A stretch of 64,000 bases of DNA from Gonatopus flavifemur (GCA_018340375.1 JAFFJZ010000044.1:434001-498000), one strand, 5' to 3'. Shown: positions 1 to 10,779, counted from the first letter of the stretch. The notes: generated by a model not told the origin, from the letters alone. A program made the numbers and translations.

Positions 1-513
1 ACCCCCCCCTCCCCACCCAAGTCCCCTTCTCGTTGATGAAAGGTGGGTACATGAATTGTGATTGTTGAATGGCGCCTCCTGCGAAGTCAGATTGCACTCT
101 CGGGATGCCTCCGTTATGCTTTGAAATCAAGTGACCCTCCTAATTCTCCCCTTCGTGTTAAAATGGGCATGTGACCTATGATTCTTGAATGGCGCCCGCC
201 CCGAAATCGGATTCCACAGTCAAAATTATTTCATCTCTCTTCAAAACGGAAATATCGCCCCTAACTTTTTTCCCTGGGGGTGAAATCAAAAATCCTTATC
301 GGTACAAATATCTACGCGTCATCCTCTTTCCAATGAGCCCAAGATCATCAAAATCGGAAAAAGTCGCCGGCAACCTTTTTTTTCAACCCCCTATAACTTA
401 TTTCCTTCAGGGTACAAACAAAAATCGTTACGGTACATTGGGGTACAAACGATGGACTAAATTTTGGCATGGAAAAAATTCTTCATCAAAGTCGCCGGCT
501 AAGTTCACAGGGT
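1..513. mobile_element. Right terminus of a Foldback-like element (partial, copy A)
   Basis: The sequence is the same as the last ~520 bases of the complete Foldback element (31005-31524). It ends ...AAGTTCACAGGGT at 513, followed by GCTACGATT (514-522), the 9-bp target duplication also seen at 31525-31533. One G is missing from the terminal G run compared with copy B. The open frame at 189-530 lies inside this repeat and continues past its end, so I do not count it as a gene. The C-rich start (2-29) is the complement of a G-quadruplex-type motif. Confidence 0.85.
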
Positions 514-637
514 GCTACGATTGCTATTAAATTAGACATGAGCTATCGAATTTCATTTATGTTTAGTTAATGATACATCCAGAAAAAGAAGTGAAATCCC
601 AATACAAAAAACTCTAAAAAAGTAAGAAAACAACGCC

Positions 638-2371
638 ACCCTGGTGGAAATATTTCTCCGAATTTTCTCCGATTTTTTCCGAATTCTTCTCCGTTTTTTC
701 CCGATTTTGTGCGGAATTTCTCCGAATTTTATACCAAATTGAAACGTTTCTCAGGAACACTTCGCTCATAGTCACTTCTCCGAATTCGAAGATTCAGATT
801 TTTCCCGAATTTCTCCTCGAAAAATCACATTTTTCTCCGAATTATTCATTTGTCCAACGTAATTCATTTCGTGATCAAAATATTTCTCCAATCTTCTCCG
901 ACTCACTCCGAAATTTTCTCCGATTTATCCAGATTGTCTCTAAATTTCATATTGAATTCACGAATTTCTCCGAAATACTCCGCCTAAAATGATTTTCCTG
1001 AATCAAAAGTTCAGATTTTCCTGGATCAAAAGTTCAGATTTTCTCCGAATTCTTTCTGAAATGATTATAGTATTCTTCGAATTATTCATATTCTTAACAT
1101 AATTCATTCCATAATCAGAATATTTTTCCGAATTTCTCTCAACTACTTCTGAGGGAGGATGGGAACTGTTCTACTTAACCTTTGACAATCCCCCCGATTT
1201 TCTCCGAAAATTCCCTAATGTATGGAAATTTGAATATAGATAAAATTCGGAGAACTTCGGAGAGAACTTTCCACCTGCTTTCGTAGCCATTCGAAGACAA
1301 TCGGATTAATCCATCTCGCGTTTAAATGTTGGAGAGTGATTCAAATTCCTCCGAGTTTTTCTCGAAAAAAACATGCCAATGAATTTTCAAAAATATTTCC
1401 GATATCCTCCGAATTTTTCCTCAGCGTATAACAAGAAAAACTTGCCAAGAAATTCGGTGAATCTTTCATATGCTAGCTGTTCCTGTAGAAATTAAAAAAA
1501 AATCAGAATAATTCCTTTCTTCGAAGAATTTAGATCATTTTTCCAAATTTCTCCGAGCTACTTCTGAGGAGGATTGGAACTGTTCTATTCAACCTTCGAC
1601 AATCCCCGGTTCCCTCCGGGAATTCTCCAATGTTTGGAAATTTGAATATAGACAAAGTTCGGAGAACTTCGGAGAGGCAGGTCCTTCCACCTTTTTCGTA
1701 GCCATTCGAAAACAATCGAAATAATCCATCGCGCGTTTAAATGTTGGTGAGTGATCCAAATTCCTCTGAATTTTCTTGAAAAATACATGTCAATGAATCT
1801 TCAAACATATATCCGATTTCCTCCGAATTTTCCCTCAGTCTGACAGAAAATCATGCCTAAAACTCCACTTAACCCTCTATTTGTTACATGTTTTCGGAGG
1901 AATTCGGAGAAAACCGGAATACTCGGATCGATTGAACAATTCAAGTAATTTATATGACTTTCTCCAAATTGCTTCTGAGAAGATGTGGAAATAGTTGCAT
2001 TCAATTTCTGAAAATTTCCCGGATTCTCTCCGAACATTTTCTAATATATATTGAACACATATATGGATGAAATTCGGAGAAATTCGAAGGAAATCGGTAG
2101 GATTTACTTTCAAAACTTAGTGAGAAAGTGTTCAACTTTTGACAAACAATCACAAATTCTTTCGAATATGTTGCATTCGAAACATTCCAAACTTCTCGAT
2201 TCCCTTTTTCTGATTAGCGGAGAAATTCAGACCATTTAGGAGGAAATATAAACTTTTCGTCAAAAAACGGAGATTTGCGGATATTTTTCATAACTTTTTC
2301 TCCGAATTCCTCCGAAACTTTCAAAAAATGAGAAATTCGGAGAAAATGCGGAGAAATATTTCCACCAGGGT
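638..2371. mobile_element. Inverted-repeat element filled with TTCTCCGAAT motifs (copy A)
   Basis: The element starts ACCCTGGTGGAAATATTTC and ends in the inverse, GAAATATTTCCACCAGGGT, with CTCCG/CGGAG continuing inward. The interior is almost wholly built from variants of TTCTCCGAAT in both orientations. A larger repeat of about 415 bp recurs at roughly 1137, 1552 and, more degenerate, 1965. Each unit carries CTACTTCTGAGGAGGAT, then GGAAATTTGAATATAGA, then CATCGCGCGTTTAAATG-like blocks. The short frames inside it follow this repeat and are not genes. No clean target duplication is visible (CA on the left, TT or TA on the right). It is probably a non-autonomous DNA transposon. Confidence 0.75.
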
Positions 2372-2554
2372 TAGTTTCAAATAGGTCAGAGTTGTTTCTA
2401 GTATGTCAAATGATTGGACCTAATTTTTGTTTCACTCCATCATATATTTTGAATTCAATACAATCATAAATCACTTTGAATACAATTGAAACAAACTGAA
2501 GTTACAATATACAAGAAATCGTTTATATCCCATTTGAATAACCGAATGTACTTG

Positions 2555-2872
2555 CCCAAGTAGCACCAGAATATACTATGAACGTTCTTCGAATATTCGA
2601 AATATGTTCTATGTGTATTCCAATGAGACCGTTTCATAGGTGCTATGCATATTCATCGAACGTATGTAATCGAATATACGACGGTACGTCAATCGAACGT
2701 CGATTGAATGAATATCGTACATTTCGAATGTACTATGTACGGTCTAAGTATATTTAAAACAGTCTCCTTTGAATATTCTATGAACGTTCATTATATATTC
2801 TTCGTATCTTATTCGTACATTCTACGAACGTTTCTATTTCGTATATACTTTGAACTTCTGTTGCTGCTTGGG
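2555..2872. mobile_element. CCCAAG-tipped MITE (copy A)
   Basis: The tips are CCCAAGTAGCACCAGAA on the left and the inverse of CCCAAGCAGCAACAGAA on the right. The 318-bp core is rich in GAACGT, TCGAATAT and CGTAC-like motifs in both orientations. Related copies lie at 10134-10418 (inverted, truncated) and at 55581-59495, where one is split by a larger transposon. The split copy is flanked by TA on both sides. This one has TG on both sides. Confidence 0.75.
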
Positions 2873-4230
2873 TGACAGCTCATTTTGATTTCACATCTTT
2901 TTTTTCTTCAAATGAAGCATACCCTGTTGTATCTTATCAAAATTCTTATTGTAGGAATATTTTCGTTTGAATGATTTAAAAAATTTTCTCTTGAGGATTG
3001 ACCGCATTTCCGTGTACTTGGTGTTATCACCTTACTTTTTTTAAGTTTCTTGTACTGGGATGATATATAATTGAATTTTCAATTTTTGCTATTTTCAAAA
3101 CTGTGGGCTAGATAATAAAGAATATATACAATTCATATATATTTTATCAATCTAAGAATACATAATGTATTTGAACATTTAATGATTGTATAAATTCAAC
3201 AATAAAAGTTGTTTGGTTTCTTTCGCTCACAAGCCGAGCGAGCTAGCTATTTTCTCAAGCAAATCAAGGATTAAGTTGATAATTAATTTTTCAATAATTT
3301 TGATAACGATTGTTGTGAAATTTGGAATCGAAAATAACTTATCTTTTCTTTTAATAAGTTGTGGAGTTTCGGAAGTATTGATAAAATCCACAATTATGTG
3401 ATCAGCCACCACCATAACGGTCCATCTTCTCCAAGAATTACAAGCCACGAGAACTGCTGAAGGAAAAGGGAAGGCTTTTCTCAATTCTTTTCCTTCCATG
3501 TGAGATTGCTCTTCCAGCATTGCCACTAATATTTGGCTTGCTTTTGTCCCTGCTCTGATGAGCGAACTATCTGAGTTAAATAAATCGTTCTATTGACGGC
3601 TGGGTTCATATGTATTTATATTTATATATATATATATATCTATATCTATGTATATTGATATATCTCACACTATATTATATTATCCATATTAGTACAGTTG
3701 AGTAACTGAATTTTCATTCAATTGTCATTTAAATTTCAAGAACTTTTTCAATCACATAAATGGAAATCGCTTCCATCACATGTAATAGAAGCTTCATGCA
3801 GAAATTTCTAACAGTGCATCTTTTTCAAGTAACCAAATCTTCTTGAGTATAAAAATCGCTGCAAAAAATGTTATTACAGGAGTTTATTCGAATTATTCAA
3901 CAATATCATGAATTGTTTCGAATTAAATCCATTTGTATTCGTCCAAATTGAGAATCCTGTACAGCACCGGACTTTTCTACGTTGCCTCCACGTGGAATCT
4001 TCGTTCATCAACGTTCTATCCACGTCCACCATTTATCCACGTGGAGTCCACGGAAATGCGACGTGGAAATCGGTGGATGGGCTGTTAGGGATTACCTCGA
4101 ACTATTTTTTTTTGGTCTAAGACCATCAAATAAAGATACAGAATTCAAACAAGCAGTTGATTTCATTCCCATATCAAATACCAACTGTGAATATTATACT
4201 CACGGAAAAAGGTACGCACTAAGTTAGACA
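2873..4230. other. No recognisable gene; AT-rich spacer
   Basis: A minus-strand frame at 3227-3526 (99 codons, start MAMLEEQSHMEG) is open in A but changed by a one-base difference near 34376 in B. I recognise no family in it and consider it chance. A (TA)n run sits near 3625-3650. A short set of ACGTGG/CCACGT repeats lies around 3985-4065. Nothing else is supported. Confidence 0.4.
3622..3664. repeat. TA-rich microsatellite
   Basis: An uninterrupted TATATA run is followed by imperfect TATC repeats. The same tract is present in copy B near 34622-34665. Confidence 0.7.
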
Positions 4231-4394
4231 CTCTGCTTGAAGAATCTCATTGAACCGATTGGTTCTCATTGATTTCGATGCAGAAAACTGATCAAAACTC
4301 ATTAAATTCAACCCATTAAAAATTGATTCTCAATGGGTTTGAATCAGTTTTCTGCATCGAAATCAATCGGTTCAATGAGATTCTCCAAGCAGGG
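4231..4394. mobile_element. Hairpin MITE of the CCCTG..ATTGAACCG family (copy A)
   Basis: The left arm starts CTCTGCTTGAAGAATCTC and the right arm ends GAGATTCTCCAAGCAGGG. The arms pair over most of their length, through ATTGAACCGATTG and TTTCGATGCAGAAAAC. It is close kin of the hairpin at 4841-5000. No coding content. Confidence 0.75.
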
Positions 4395-4397
4395 CAG

Positions 4398-4749
4398 GTG
4401 TTGTCGACACCAAAACCTCAGTGCTTTTTTGTTCTGCAAGGTGGTATGCGTACATCGCGTTTCACCGTACATGAATACACTGGGAGAAAACAGTAGTGAA
4501 ATTCCCATTGATGACCAATGTTGTAATTTCATGCTAGTCTAACCATGCATGTAAACCAATGTTGAATCAGCATTGATTCCATGCTAGACTAGCATGAAAT
4601 GACAGCATTAGTTACTAATGCCAGTGCAACCATATTTCCATGTTGGATCAGCATTTTTTCCCCCAGTGTATGCTTGCACGATGAAACGCGATGTACGCAC
4701 GCCACCTTGTAAAACAAACAAGCACTGAGTTTCTCGGTGTCGGCAACAC
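4398..4749. mobile_element. Inverted-repeat element GTGTTGYCGACACC (outer shell, copy A)
   Basis: About 80 bp at each end are inverted copies of each other. They start GTGTTGTCGACACC on the left and end GGTGTCGGCAACAC on the right, and share CTCAGTGCTT, CAAGGTGG and GTACATCGCGTTTCA. A second inverted-repeat element (4475-4671) sits inside it. Short open frames at 4333-4542 and 4589-4813 are by-products of the inverted repeat. Confidence 0.65.
4475..4671. mobile_element. Inner MITE with ATACACTGGG tips (copy A)
   Basis: It starts ATACACTGGGAGAAAA and ends TTTTTTCCCCCAGTGTAT, an inverted pair of about 16 bp. It lies within the GTGTTG element. The core contains repeated CATGCTAG, CCAATGTTG and CAGCATT motifs. 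Confidence 0.5.
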
Positions 4750-4840
4750 TGTCTAACATAGTTCCTACTTTTTTCCGTGCGCATGATGATAATTTTATAC
4801 GAACACATAACACTCGCCTACATTTTGATCTCTTTGATTA

Positions 4841-5000
4841 CCCTGATCAAAAAATCTCATTGAACCGATTGATTCTCATTGATTCCGATGCAGAAAACCG
4901 ATTCAAACCTATTAAAAATTTATCCTCAATGGGTTTGAATCAGTTTTCTGCATCGGAATCAATGAGAATCAATCGGTTCAATGAGGTTCTTTGAGCAGGG
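4841..5000. mobile_element. Hairpin MITE CCCTGATCAAAAAATCTC, TA target site (copy A)
   Basis: This is a 160-bp near-perfect palindrome running from CCCTGATCAAAAAATCTC to GAGGTTCTTTGAGCAGGG. It is flanked by TA at 4839-4840 and 5001-5002, as expected for Tc1/mariner-type mobilisation. It is the same family as 4231-4394. Confidence 0.8.
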
Positions 5001-6097
5001 TAGTAGAATATCAGTCTTCTCAAACATTTAACCTTCCCTCTTCAATGTCCCCTATCTCTTCTCTCCATTTCATTATTTCTCTTTCGTACTCTTTTATGTA
5101 TATTCACATATCAATCAACTAGGATATCATACTTGCCTCATTTGCAAATTCTTATCCTGCATTGTTTTCTATACATCGCTGATGGAGTAGTGCGTATATT
5201 CACGCGAATCGCTTTCTTATCGGATCAAGTTTCACCGATAAAGATACAATTCCATCTGACTTTGCTTTTCATTGACTTATACGTTCCATGTTTATTTTAT
5301 ATATATATATATATATGTGTGTGTGTACGTGTGAATGAATCTCATCAAATTTCTAGATAGTTTTCAGAAGAGAGAAAAAAACGAAACATGTTCAAAATCG
5401 TTGGTTATCAAGAATCTCTTTCTTGATACAAAAGACTTAGTACTAGGAAAGTTGTGTGTGTACGATTTTTCAAATATTATTTATTCGTAACTCCCCGTTA
5501 GCTTATTTTTATGAAAACCGGTTTTCATAAAAAACTGAGTTTGTGAAAAAAATGGACTATGATCGTTTTTCCCCGTGGCCCTTCATATGTGAACAGTTGA
5601 GAACAAAGATAGAGAAAACGTTCCGCCGCCCATGATTGGTTTTGATTAAGGCGTGATAGGGCTTGAGGAATGAATCAAAATCTCTCCGTACGATTTTTTT
5701 CTATGACTGACAGTTTTCGAGGAAAAGAATTAAAACTACCTATTTTTTCATACCGAAAATTAATGTTTTTTAACACTCAACTCGCTCCAAGTTGGTGATT
5801 TCTCAATGCATCAAAACAAATCTTATAGATTGTAAGACTTTTCCGAAGACGACAATATTGGACGAATGTGTAGTAAAAATTAATGAAGAATTAATCAATT
5901 TTCAATTCAAATCTACACTTTTACATTCCATGTTCATAAACAGCACTTATATATTTATCAATATAAAACATGCAAAGAATGAAATATCGCCCTTTTCCTA
6001 AAAAAATAGTACCGCGAAAATGGAGTTTTTCGTAAACAGAACGCTCAAATTTGAATCAAATTTATACACGTTAAAAGAAATTCCAAGGTGCTAATGA
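5001..6097. other. No recognisable gene; AT-rich spacer
   Basis: The stretch holds a (TA)n(TG)n run near 5298-5328 and a small perfect palindrome around ATGAAAACCGGTTTTCAT at 5511-5528. The short frames at 5133-5360 and 5792-6001 have no recognisable product. Confidence 0.4.
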
Positions 6098-6306
6098 TCA
6101 TCCGAAATTATAGAGTGAAATGTAACGAAAAAAATCAGATGTCTCTGAAAAAGCTGAGCTCAACCAATTATGAGTTATCACAGTTTTAGTAAGAGCCCAA
6201 AAATGCAGAAAATAGCGCGCCTCCCGACAGTTGAGACAAATGGCAAAAAGTTGGACAAAACTATAAGCAGTTCTCAAGTTTGTGACGAACCCGTCAAAGT
6301 TCGGTA

Positions 6307-7210
6307 CCTGAAAAATAACAACTTTATGAAATGATAAATTCATGAACAGACAGAGGAACGATAACCCTCACCTGGTGGCATTGCCTTCGCAATTCTATGA
6401 TGGAGAATCTCCTCGTCGAAGAGGCTCTCCGAGCCAAAACATTCCCAGTCTTACTTAGACGTCACCTGTAAGAAGAGTAAAAATTAGTTGATAATCATGA
6501 AATAAATAGATTACCTGTATGCACTGCAGTTGCAATGACTCCAGAAAGCGACCCACTGGGCCCCGAAGCCTTCAGGAAAGGGTTATCTGCAAAATAAAGA
6601 AACGATTGTTCAATGTCGTACAACAATAATCAGGGATTTAATACTTACGTAGAATGACATTACAAACTCAGTACATATAGTTGAACACCCTCATCCAGAG
6701 GCGTGATTGGTGTACAAAATAAACCTGTGAAGGACAAAAGTTATAATGAAGATATTAAAGAATGTTTGTTTCCAAATTATTAGAAATGTATCAAAATATG
6801 AACTTACCCGTGTAAATATTCCACAAAGCCACGAATGGTCCTGAAAAGGCAGAACAAACCGATGCCGTACTCCATATTAATCCATGTGGTATCCTGTAAA
6901 TGATAACATTAACATTAATATGTCATTTAAACTAATTGAAACGATACCTGTTCATCCGTACCGCCTCACCAGCGGAAAGTTGATCGCCGTACGCAGAGTC
7001 GTCGGAAGGATAATCACACGCGACTGCGGAATATGTTTCCTTCCCATATTCACTCGCGAAAACTATTGAATAAAATAACTCGCGGGGATAAGCAATCTGT
7101 ACACGATGTAACAGATTGTTTACACCTGTCAAATACGGAGACTGCCATATTGAACGCGAACAATCAAAATATCGAAATATCGATCGCGTCTCGAAAATGA
7201 CACGGGAAAG
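6307..7210 (-). other. Candidate spliced transcription unit, product unknown (copy A)
   Basis: Read on the minus strand, this stretch has a regular series of GT..AG intron boundaries. They bracket exons at 6948 to about 7210, 6808-6893, 6649-6724, 6515-6586, 6372-6465 and one ending at 6307. Donors include GTAAGT twice, GTAATC, GTGAGG and GTATCG. Acceptors are TTACAG, TCACAG, TTGCAG, TTACAG and TTTCAG. The first three exons join into an open frame that stops in the third exon near 6660. I find no in-frame ATG in the first exon, and the later exons do not continue the frame. It could be a non-coding RNA, a decayed gene or a gene whose first exon is missed. I do not recognise the peptide. The splice pattern is kept in copy B. 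Confidence 0.4.
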
Positions 7211-7331
7211 CCTCTATATGAGAAAAGGAGGTAACGAGTCCCGTGACAACCGAACATAACCGATAGGATCGCCACCGTTGCCCTCGGGTAACAATCAACG
7301 TCTAGGGATTATAAGGAGGAAACCGTGGGGA
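7211..7331. other. Short intergenic stretch
   Basis: This lies between the spliced unit and the gypsy LTR. It may hold the promoter of the former, but no clear TATA or other element is seen. Confidence 0.3.
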
Positions 7332-7823
7332 TGTCTTGACAATCCAGTGGTTTTTTACCACAGCGCTAAGCGCTGTGGGTTTTTCCACCACCCTACGGTC
7401 AACTTTTTTACAAAAGTTACTTTTTCTTAAATCACCCCCTACCTGAATTCTGAGATAATGCCGAAAGGCAAAATTCATTCAAATATCTGACCCTTCTCGC
7501 TATTTCTCTTCTTGAGGAGAGTCGACGGCATATTGGGACCGATACGGGATTGATAACAGCCTCGGATCGGTAACAACTATAGTTGGCAAGCGACTCACTG
7601 GAAGGGCGCTGGCTGGGGCCCTGTAGGTATTATAAATATATGTATATATTCCTTTCGCTGGCTCCTACTTAGCCAGTTGAAATAAGAAGTCAACGTTTAT
7701 ATTAATAAACTTTTATTCCGTTACTAGTGGGAAGAATCCCTTACCAAGATTGAGACATCACTGACTCTCCATCAAGTCTCTTTTTCAACAGACTAACTTT
7801 TGCTACCTTAAGCCGGCCCCACA
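7332..7823 (-). repeat. Probable 3' LTR of the gypsy element (copy A)
   Basis: On the plus strand this starts TGTCTTGACA and ends GGCCCCACA (TG..CA). Read on the minus strand it begins TGTGGGGCCGGC, directly after a G-rich polypurine-like tract (GGGGGGGAG, 7825-7835). It contains AATAAA near the middle. It lies just downstream of the integrase end, where a 3' LTR is expected. It holds a perfect 10-bp stem with a 1-base loop (CCACAGCGCT/AGCGCTGTGG, about 7358-7378). No second LTR is seen in the window, so the limits are inferred from TG..CA only. Confidence 0.55.
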
Positions 7824-8134
7824 TACTCCCCCCCGAGTGTGAACGTTCATTATATATAACTTTGATACTTAAATATTACATATATGAAAAATTACATGAA
7901 CAATAAACATAGAAGGATTACAATCTCTTAAAATAAAATTTTACTTAATGTATTTTTATACATGATTCCTTCGCGCTGTGTTGATTTCTATGATTTTTAA
8001 TCTTCATAACTTATTTCTACTTAGTAATGTATAATATTTGAAAGAAAATGTTACACTTTTACATCGGAAGACAAAGTTACCTTCTCACGAGAATAAGTTT
8101 TTATTACCTTCAAGAGGCCCGTGCATCTCATTGC

Positions 8135-9526
8135 TCATGTGTAGCGAATCTGGAAATCCTCTGTAATGATGTACGCTGGTTTAAGCAATTCTATTGAAAC
8201 ATTGCGTTCTGAACCATTCACTTCTATTTTAAAAATGTGATCTGAAATACGTTGTAAAATCTTATAAGGATCGGAATACGGATGTTCCAGAGACCTTTTA
8301 GCAACATTTCGTAAAAATACGTGTGTTCACGTATACAAATCTTTGAAAACAAAACTACGCTTTTTGTGCTTGTGTGTTACAGGTACCGGACGAATCTGAC
8401 GCATAACCTCCCTAAACTCGTTTATAAACAAATTGGGATCAGGGGTGAAGTCGTCCGGTAACAGAAATTCCCCGGGTAATCGTAATACTGTACCATATAA
8501 AAATTCTGCGGGCGAAGCACCTGTGTCCGGTCGTACATAACAGCGAAGTCCCAACAATACCGTAAATAAAGTCCGAGTCCAATTTCGATCCGCGTGACAC
8601 ATCAACGCCGCTTTAAATACACGATGCCACCTCTCTATTAAAACATTTGATGCAGGATGATAAGCAGTGGTACGAATTCTTCCGCATCCCACCAATGACA
8701 GCAAAGACGAGAATAGACGGGATTCAAATTAGGCACCCTGATCTGTTGTAATAACTTTCGGAGCTCCATGACTCGCTATCCACGTATCGTAAAATGCCGT
8801 CGCCACCGTTTGTGCTGAAATTTTTTTTAAGGGAATGGCTCCTACCCATCCAGAAAACCGATCTATCACAGTCACGCAATAACTGAATCCCTCCGGAGAC
8901 GGTAACGGGCCCACTATATCCATATGAACATGATCAAAACGACCATCCGGAGCTACGAAACTTCCAGGACTCTGCGTTACATGTCGTGACCCGTACAGCA
9001 CAACCACCGATCCTCCACCTAAGACTTCGGTGGACTAGAGGTGAGAATTGGTGGAGAAATGGGAGCCGTGGAAATAAGGGAGAAATAAGGGAGAGTCTCC
9101 GTTGAGGCAACGGAGAGGCGACGGAGAAATGTCCGCCCCCTGTATTTTCAGTAAAACTCAAATTCGTGAATTCATACATTCAGATTTGGTTACGTAAATG
9201 CACCAATAAGAATTATATCGAAAATACAGGGGGCGGACATTTCTCCGTCGCCTCTCCGTTGCCTCAACAGAGACTCTCCCTTACTTCTCCCTTATTTCCA
9301 CGGCTCCCATTTCTCCACCAATTCTCCACCTCCGGTCCACCGAAGTCCTAGGTGGAGGATCGGTGGTTGTGCTACGGAGATCTTGGATTGCTGGCAGCCC
9401 AAACAATGCTTACACCAATGCGATATATCGCGATGCATATTAGGCCACACATAACGCTGACGTATTAACCGATCAGTTGCTTTGGCACTTGAATGTGCTG
9501 TATTATGGAATAATTTGAACACAGTA
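8135..9526 (-). pseudogene. Gypsy integrase, broken (copy A)
   Basis: The zinc-binding part (HNTAHSSAKATDRLI..CKHCLGCQQSKIS, 9380-9522) has the His and Cys pairs of the HHCC domain. A MITE follows, then the core with the first Asp in HVHMDIVGP, the second in ITTDQGA and the Glu in NVLIERWHR, the usual D,D-35-E set. The chain is interrupted by TAA right after TTDQGA (about 8726-8728) and by TGA in DLYT*THVFLR (8324-8326). After that stop the C-terminal part continues to ...LLKPAYIITEDF and ends at 8135. The enzyme would insert the cDNA of the element but cannot be made from this copy. Confidence 0.85.
8990..9377. mobile_element. Foldback MITE inside the integrase (copy A)
   Basis: Arms of about 150 bp are inverted copies. 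They start CCCGTACAGCACAACCACC and read through CCTCCACC, GACTTCGGTGGAC and GGAGAAATGGGAGCCGTGG to GGGGGCGGACATTTCTCC. The interior repeats GGTGGAGAA and GGGAGAAATAAG blocks. It splits the integrase between CQQSKIS and RHVTQSPG. Copy B has a few extra bases at the right tip (GCTGTACGGGG rather than GCTACGG). Confidence 0.8.
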
Positions 9527-10721
9527 AGGTCACTGACCCCATTAGCGAACGCGACCCCTTTAGTGAACCTCGAGATAATAAAACTCCTTTGACGAACAAG
9601 AAGTGTTTACCTATTACGTGCTGTGAAGATTATTCCAATCTTCAAACATTATTGTTCGTGATGAATGCCAAAACAAATGGAAGCAAGAAGAATGTAATTC
9701 ACGAAATAAATAAAGACTCATGCCGAGTGTCACAACGAGCTTTGCCTTCGTGAATCTTACAAGGTGAGTTAAGAATGGACATTTTTTCAATTGTGCATTT
9801 TCATAGTATTAATGCGACCATTGAACTATTTTATGTATCCAATCGATTGATATCATTCAAATTAAGATAATATAGGGTTATTTTCAATAACTGTCAGTCG
9901 CTAACCCAGAAAATTGCGCGTTCAGAAATACACACACGGAAATGATCGGTGAATCTATTACTGAACGAATAAACGTAACAATTCATATCATAGGTATCTA
10001 CTCTAGGAAAATTTTTCCATGAATTCTCATAATGCGCATAATTTTTCAATCAATCTATAAATTTCTCCAAGGATTGGAATAAACATGTAAAATTATAAAC
10101 TCTACTTGAAATTCACAATTTTTTTGCCAAAGTAACTCAAGAAGCAACAGAAGTTCAAAGTATATATGAAATAAAAACGTTGGTAAAATTTGAGAATGAG
10201 ATACAAAGAACATATCATGAAAGTTCATAGAATATACGAATGGGACTGTTTTAAATACACTCAGAACGTACATAGTACATTTGAAATGTACGATATTCAT
10301 TCAATCGACGTTCGACTGACGTCCCGTCATATATTCGATTACATACGTTCGATGAATATGCATAGCACCTATGAAAAGGTCTCATTAGAATGTGCACAGA
10401 ATATATTTCGAATATCATCAGGAAAGTGATAATAACTCATCTGAGCAACCTCAGATTATACGCGTTCAGTAATGGGGTCAATCAGCGTTCACTAATTCAT
10501 GCGACCCGTTCACTAATGGGGGTATTGTTAACATTTCATTAATTTCATTATTTTTATTGTTATCACTTAGAAAATGAATGAAAAATCACGGTAAGAGGAA
10601 ATTGAAATGCTCAATCTACCTTATTTACTGGTGGAAATTCATTCTAAAGAAATTATTCATGAAATAATTTATATTTAGAGTGCTTGTGTTCTTAAATGTT
10701 CACTAATGGGGTCAGTTACCT
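9527..10721. mobile_element. TA-flanked transposon AGGTMACTGACCCC (copy A)
   Basis: It starts AGGTCACTGACCCCATTAG and ends CTAATGGGGTCAGTTACCT, with TA on both sides (9525-9526, 10722-10723). Further copies of GTTCACTAATGGGG sit just inside the right end (10455-10525). It has no coding capacity that I recognise. It separates the RNase H end from the integrase of the gypsy element, and a truncated CCCAAG MITE lies inside it. Confidence 0.75.
10134..10418. mobile_element. CCCAAG MITE, inverted and truncated (copy A)
   Basis: This is inverted relative to 2555-2872. It starts ACTCAAGAAGCAACAGAAG and runs through the shared TCAATCGACGTTCG and GCATAGCACCTATGAAA blocks, then loses similarity after TTTCGAATAT, so the far tip is missing. 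It is nested in the AGGTMACTG element. Confidence 0.7.
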
Positions 10722-10779
10722 TAGTTCTAAGCAGTTCTAAGATCAGCGAGAACGTAGGGCCTGATTGACTCGCCGGAAA

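Noticed and set aside
189..530. 113-codon frame starting MAPAPKSDSTVKII, also at 31195-31467 and inverted at 25079-25396
   Set aside because: Lies mostly in the terminal inverted repeat of the Foldback element, runs past its end into the target duplication, and differs by frame changes between copies. No known family.
5297..5330. TATATATATGTGTGTGTG as a promoter
   Set aside because: A plain (TA)n(TG)n microsatellite with no gene downstream.
6948..7132. Peptide TGVNNLLHRVQIAYPRELF as the start of a protein
   Set aside because: Its first codon is TTG and no in-frame ATG precedes it back to a stop near 7210, so I list the splice pattern without claiming a protein.
7358..7378. CCACAGCGCTAAGCGCTGTGG as a terminator or histone-type stem-loop
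   Set aside because: A perfect short palindrome inside the LTR. The sequence does not match the histone stem-loop, and its role cannot be judged.
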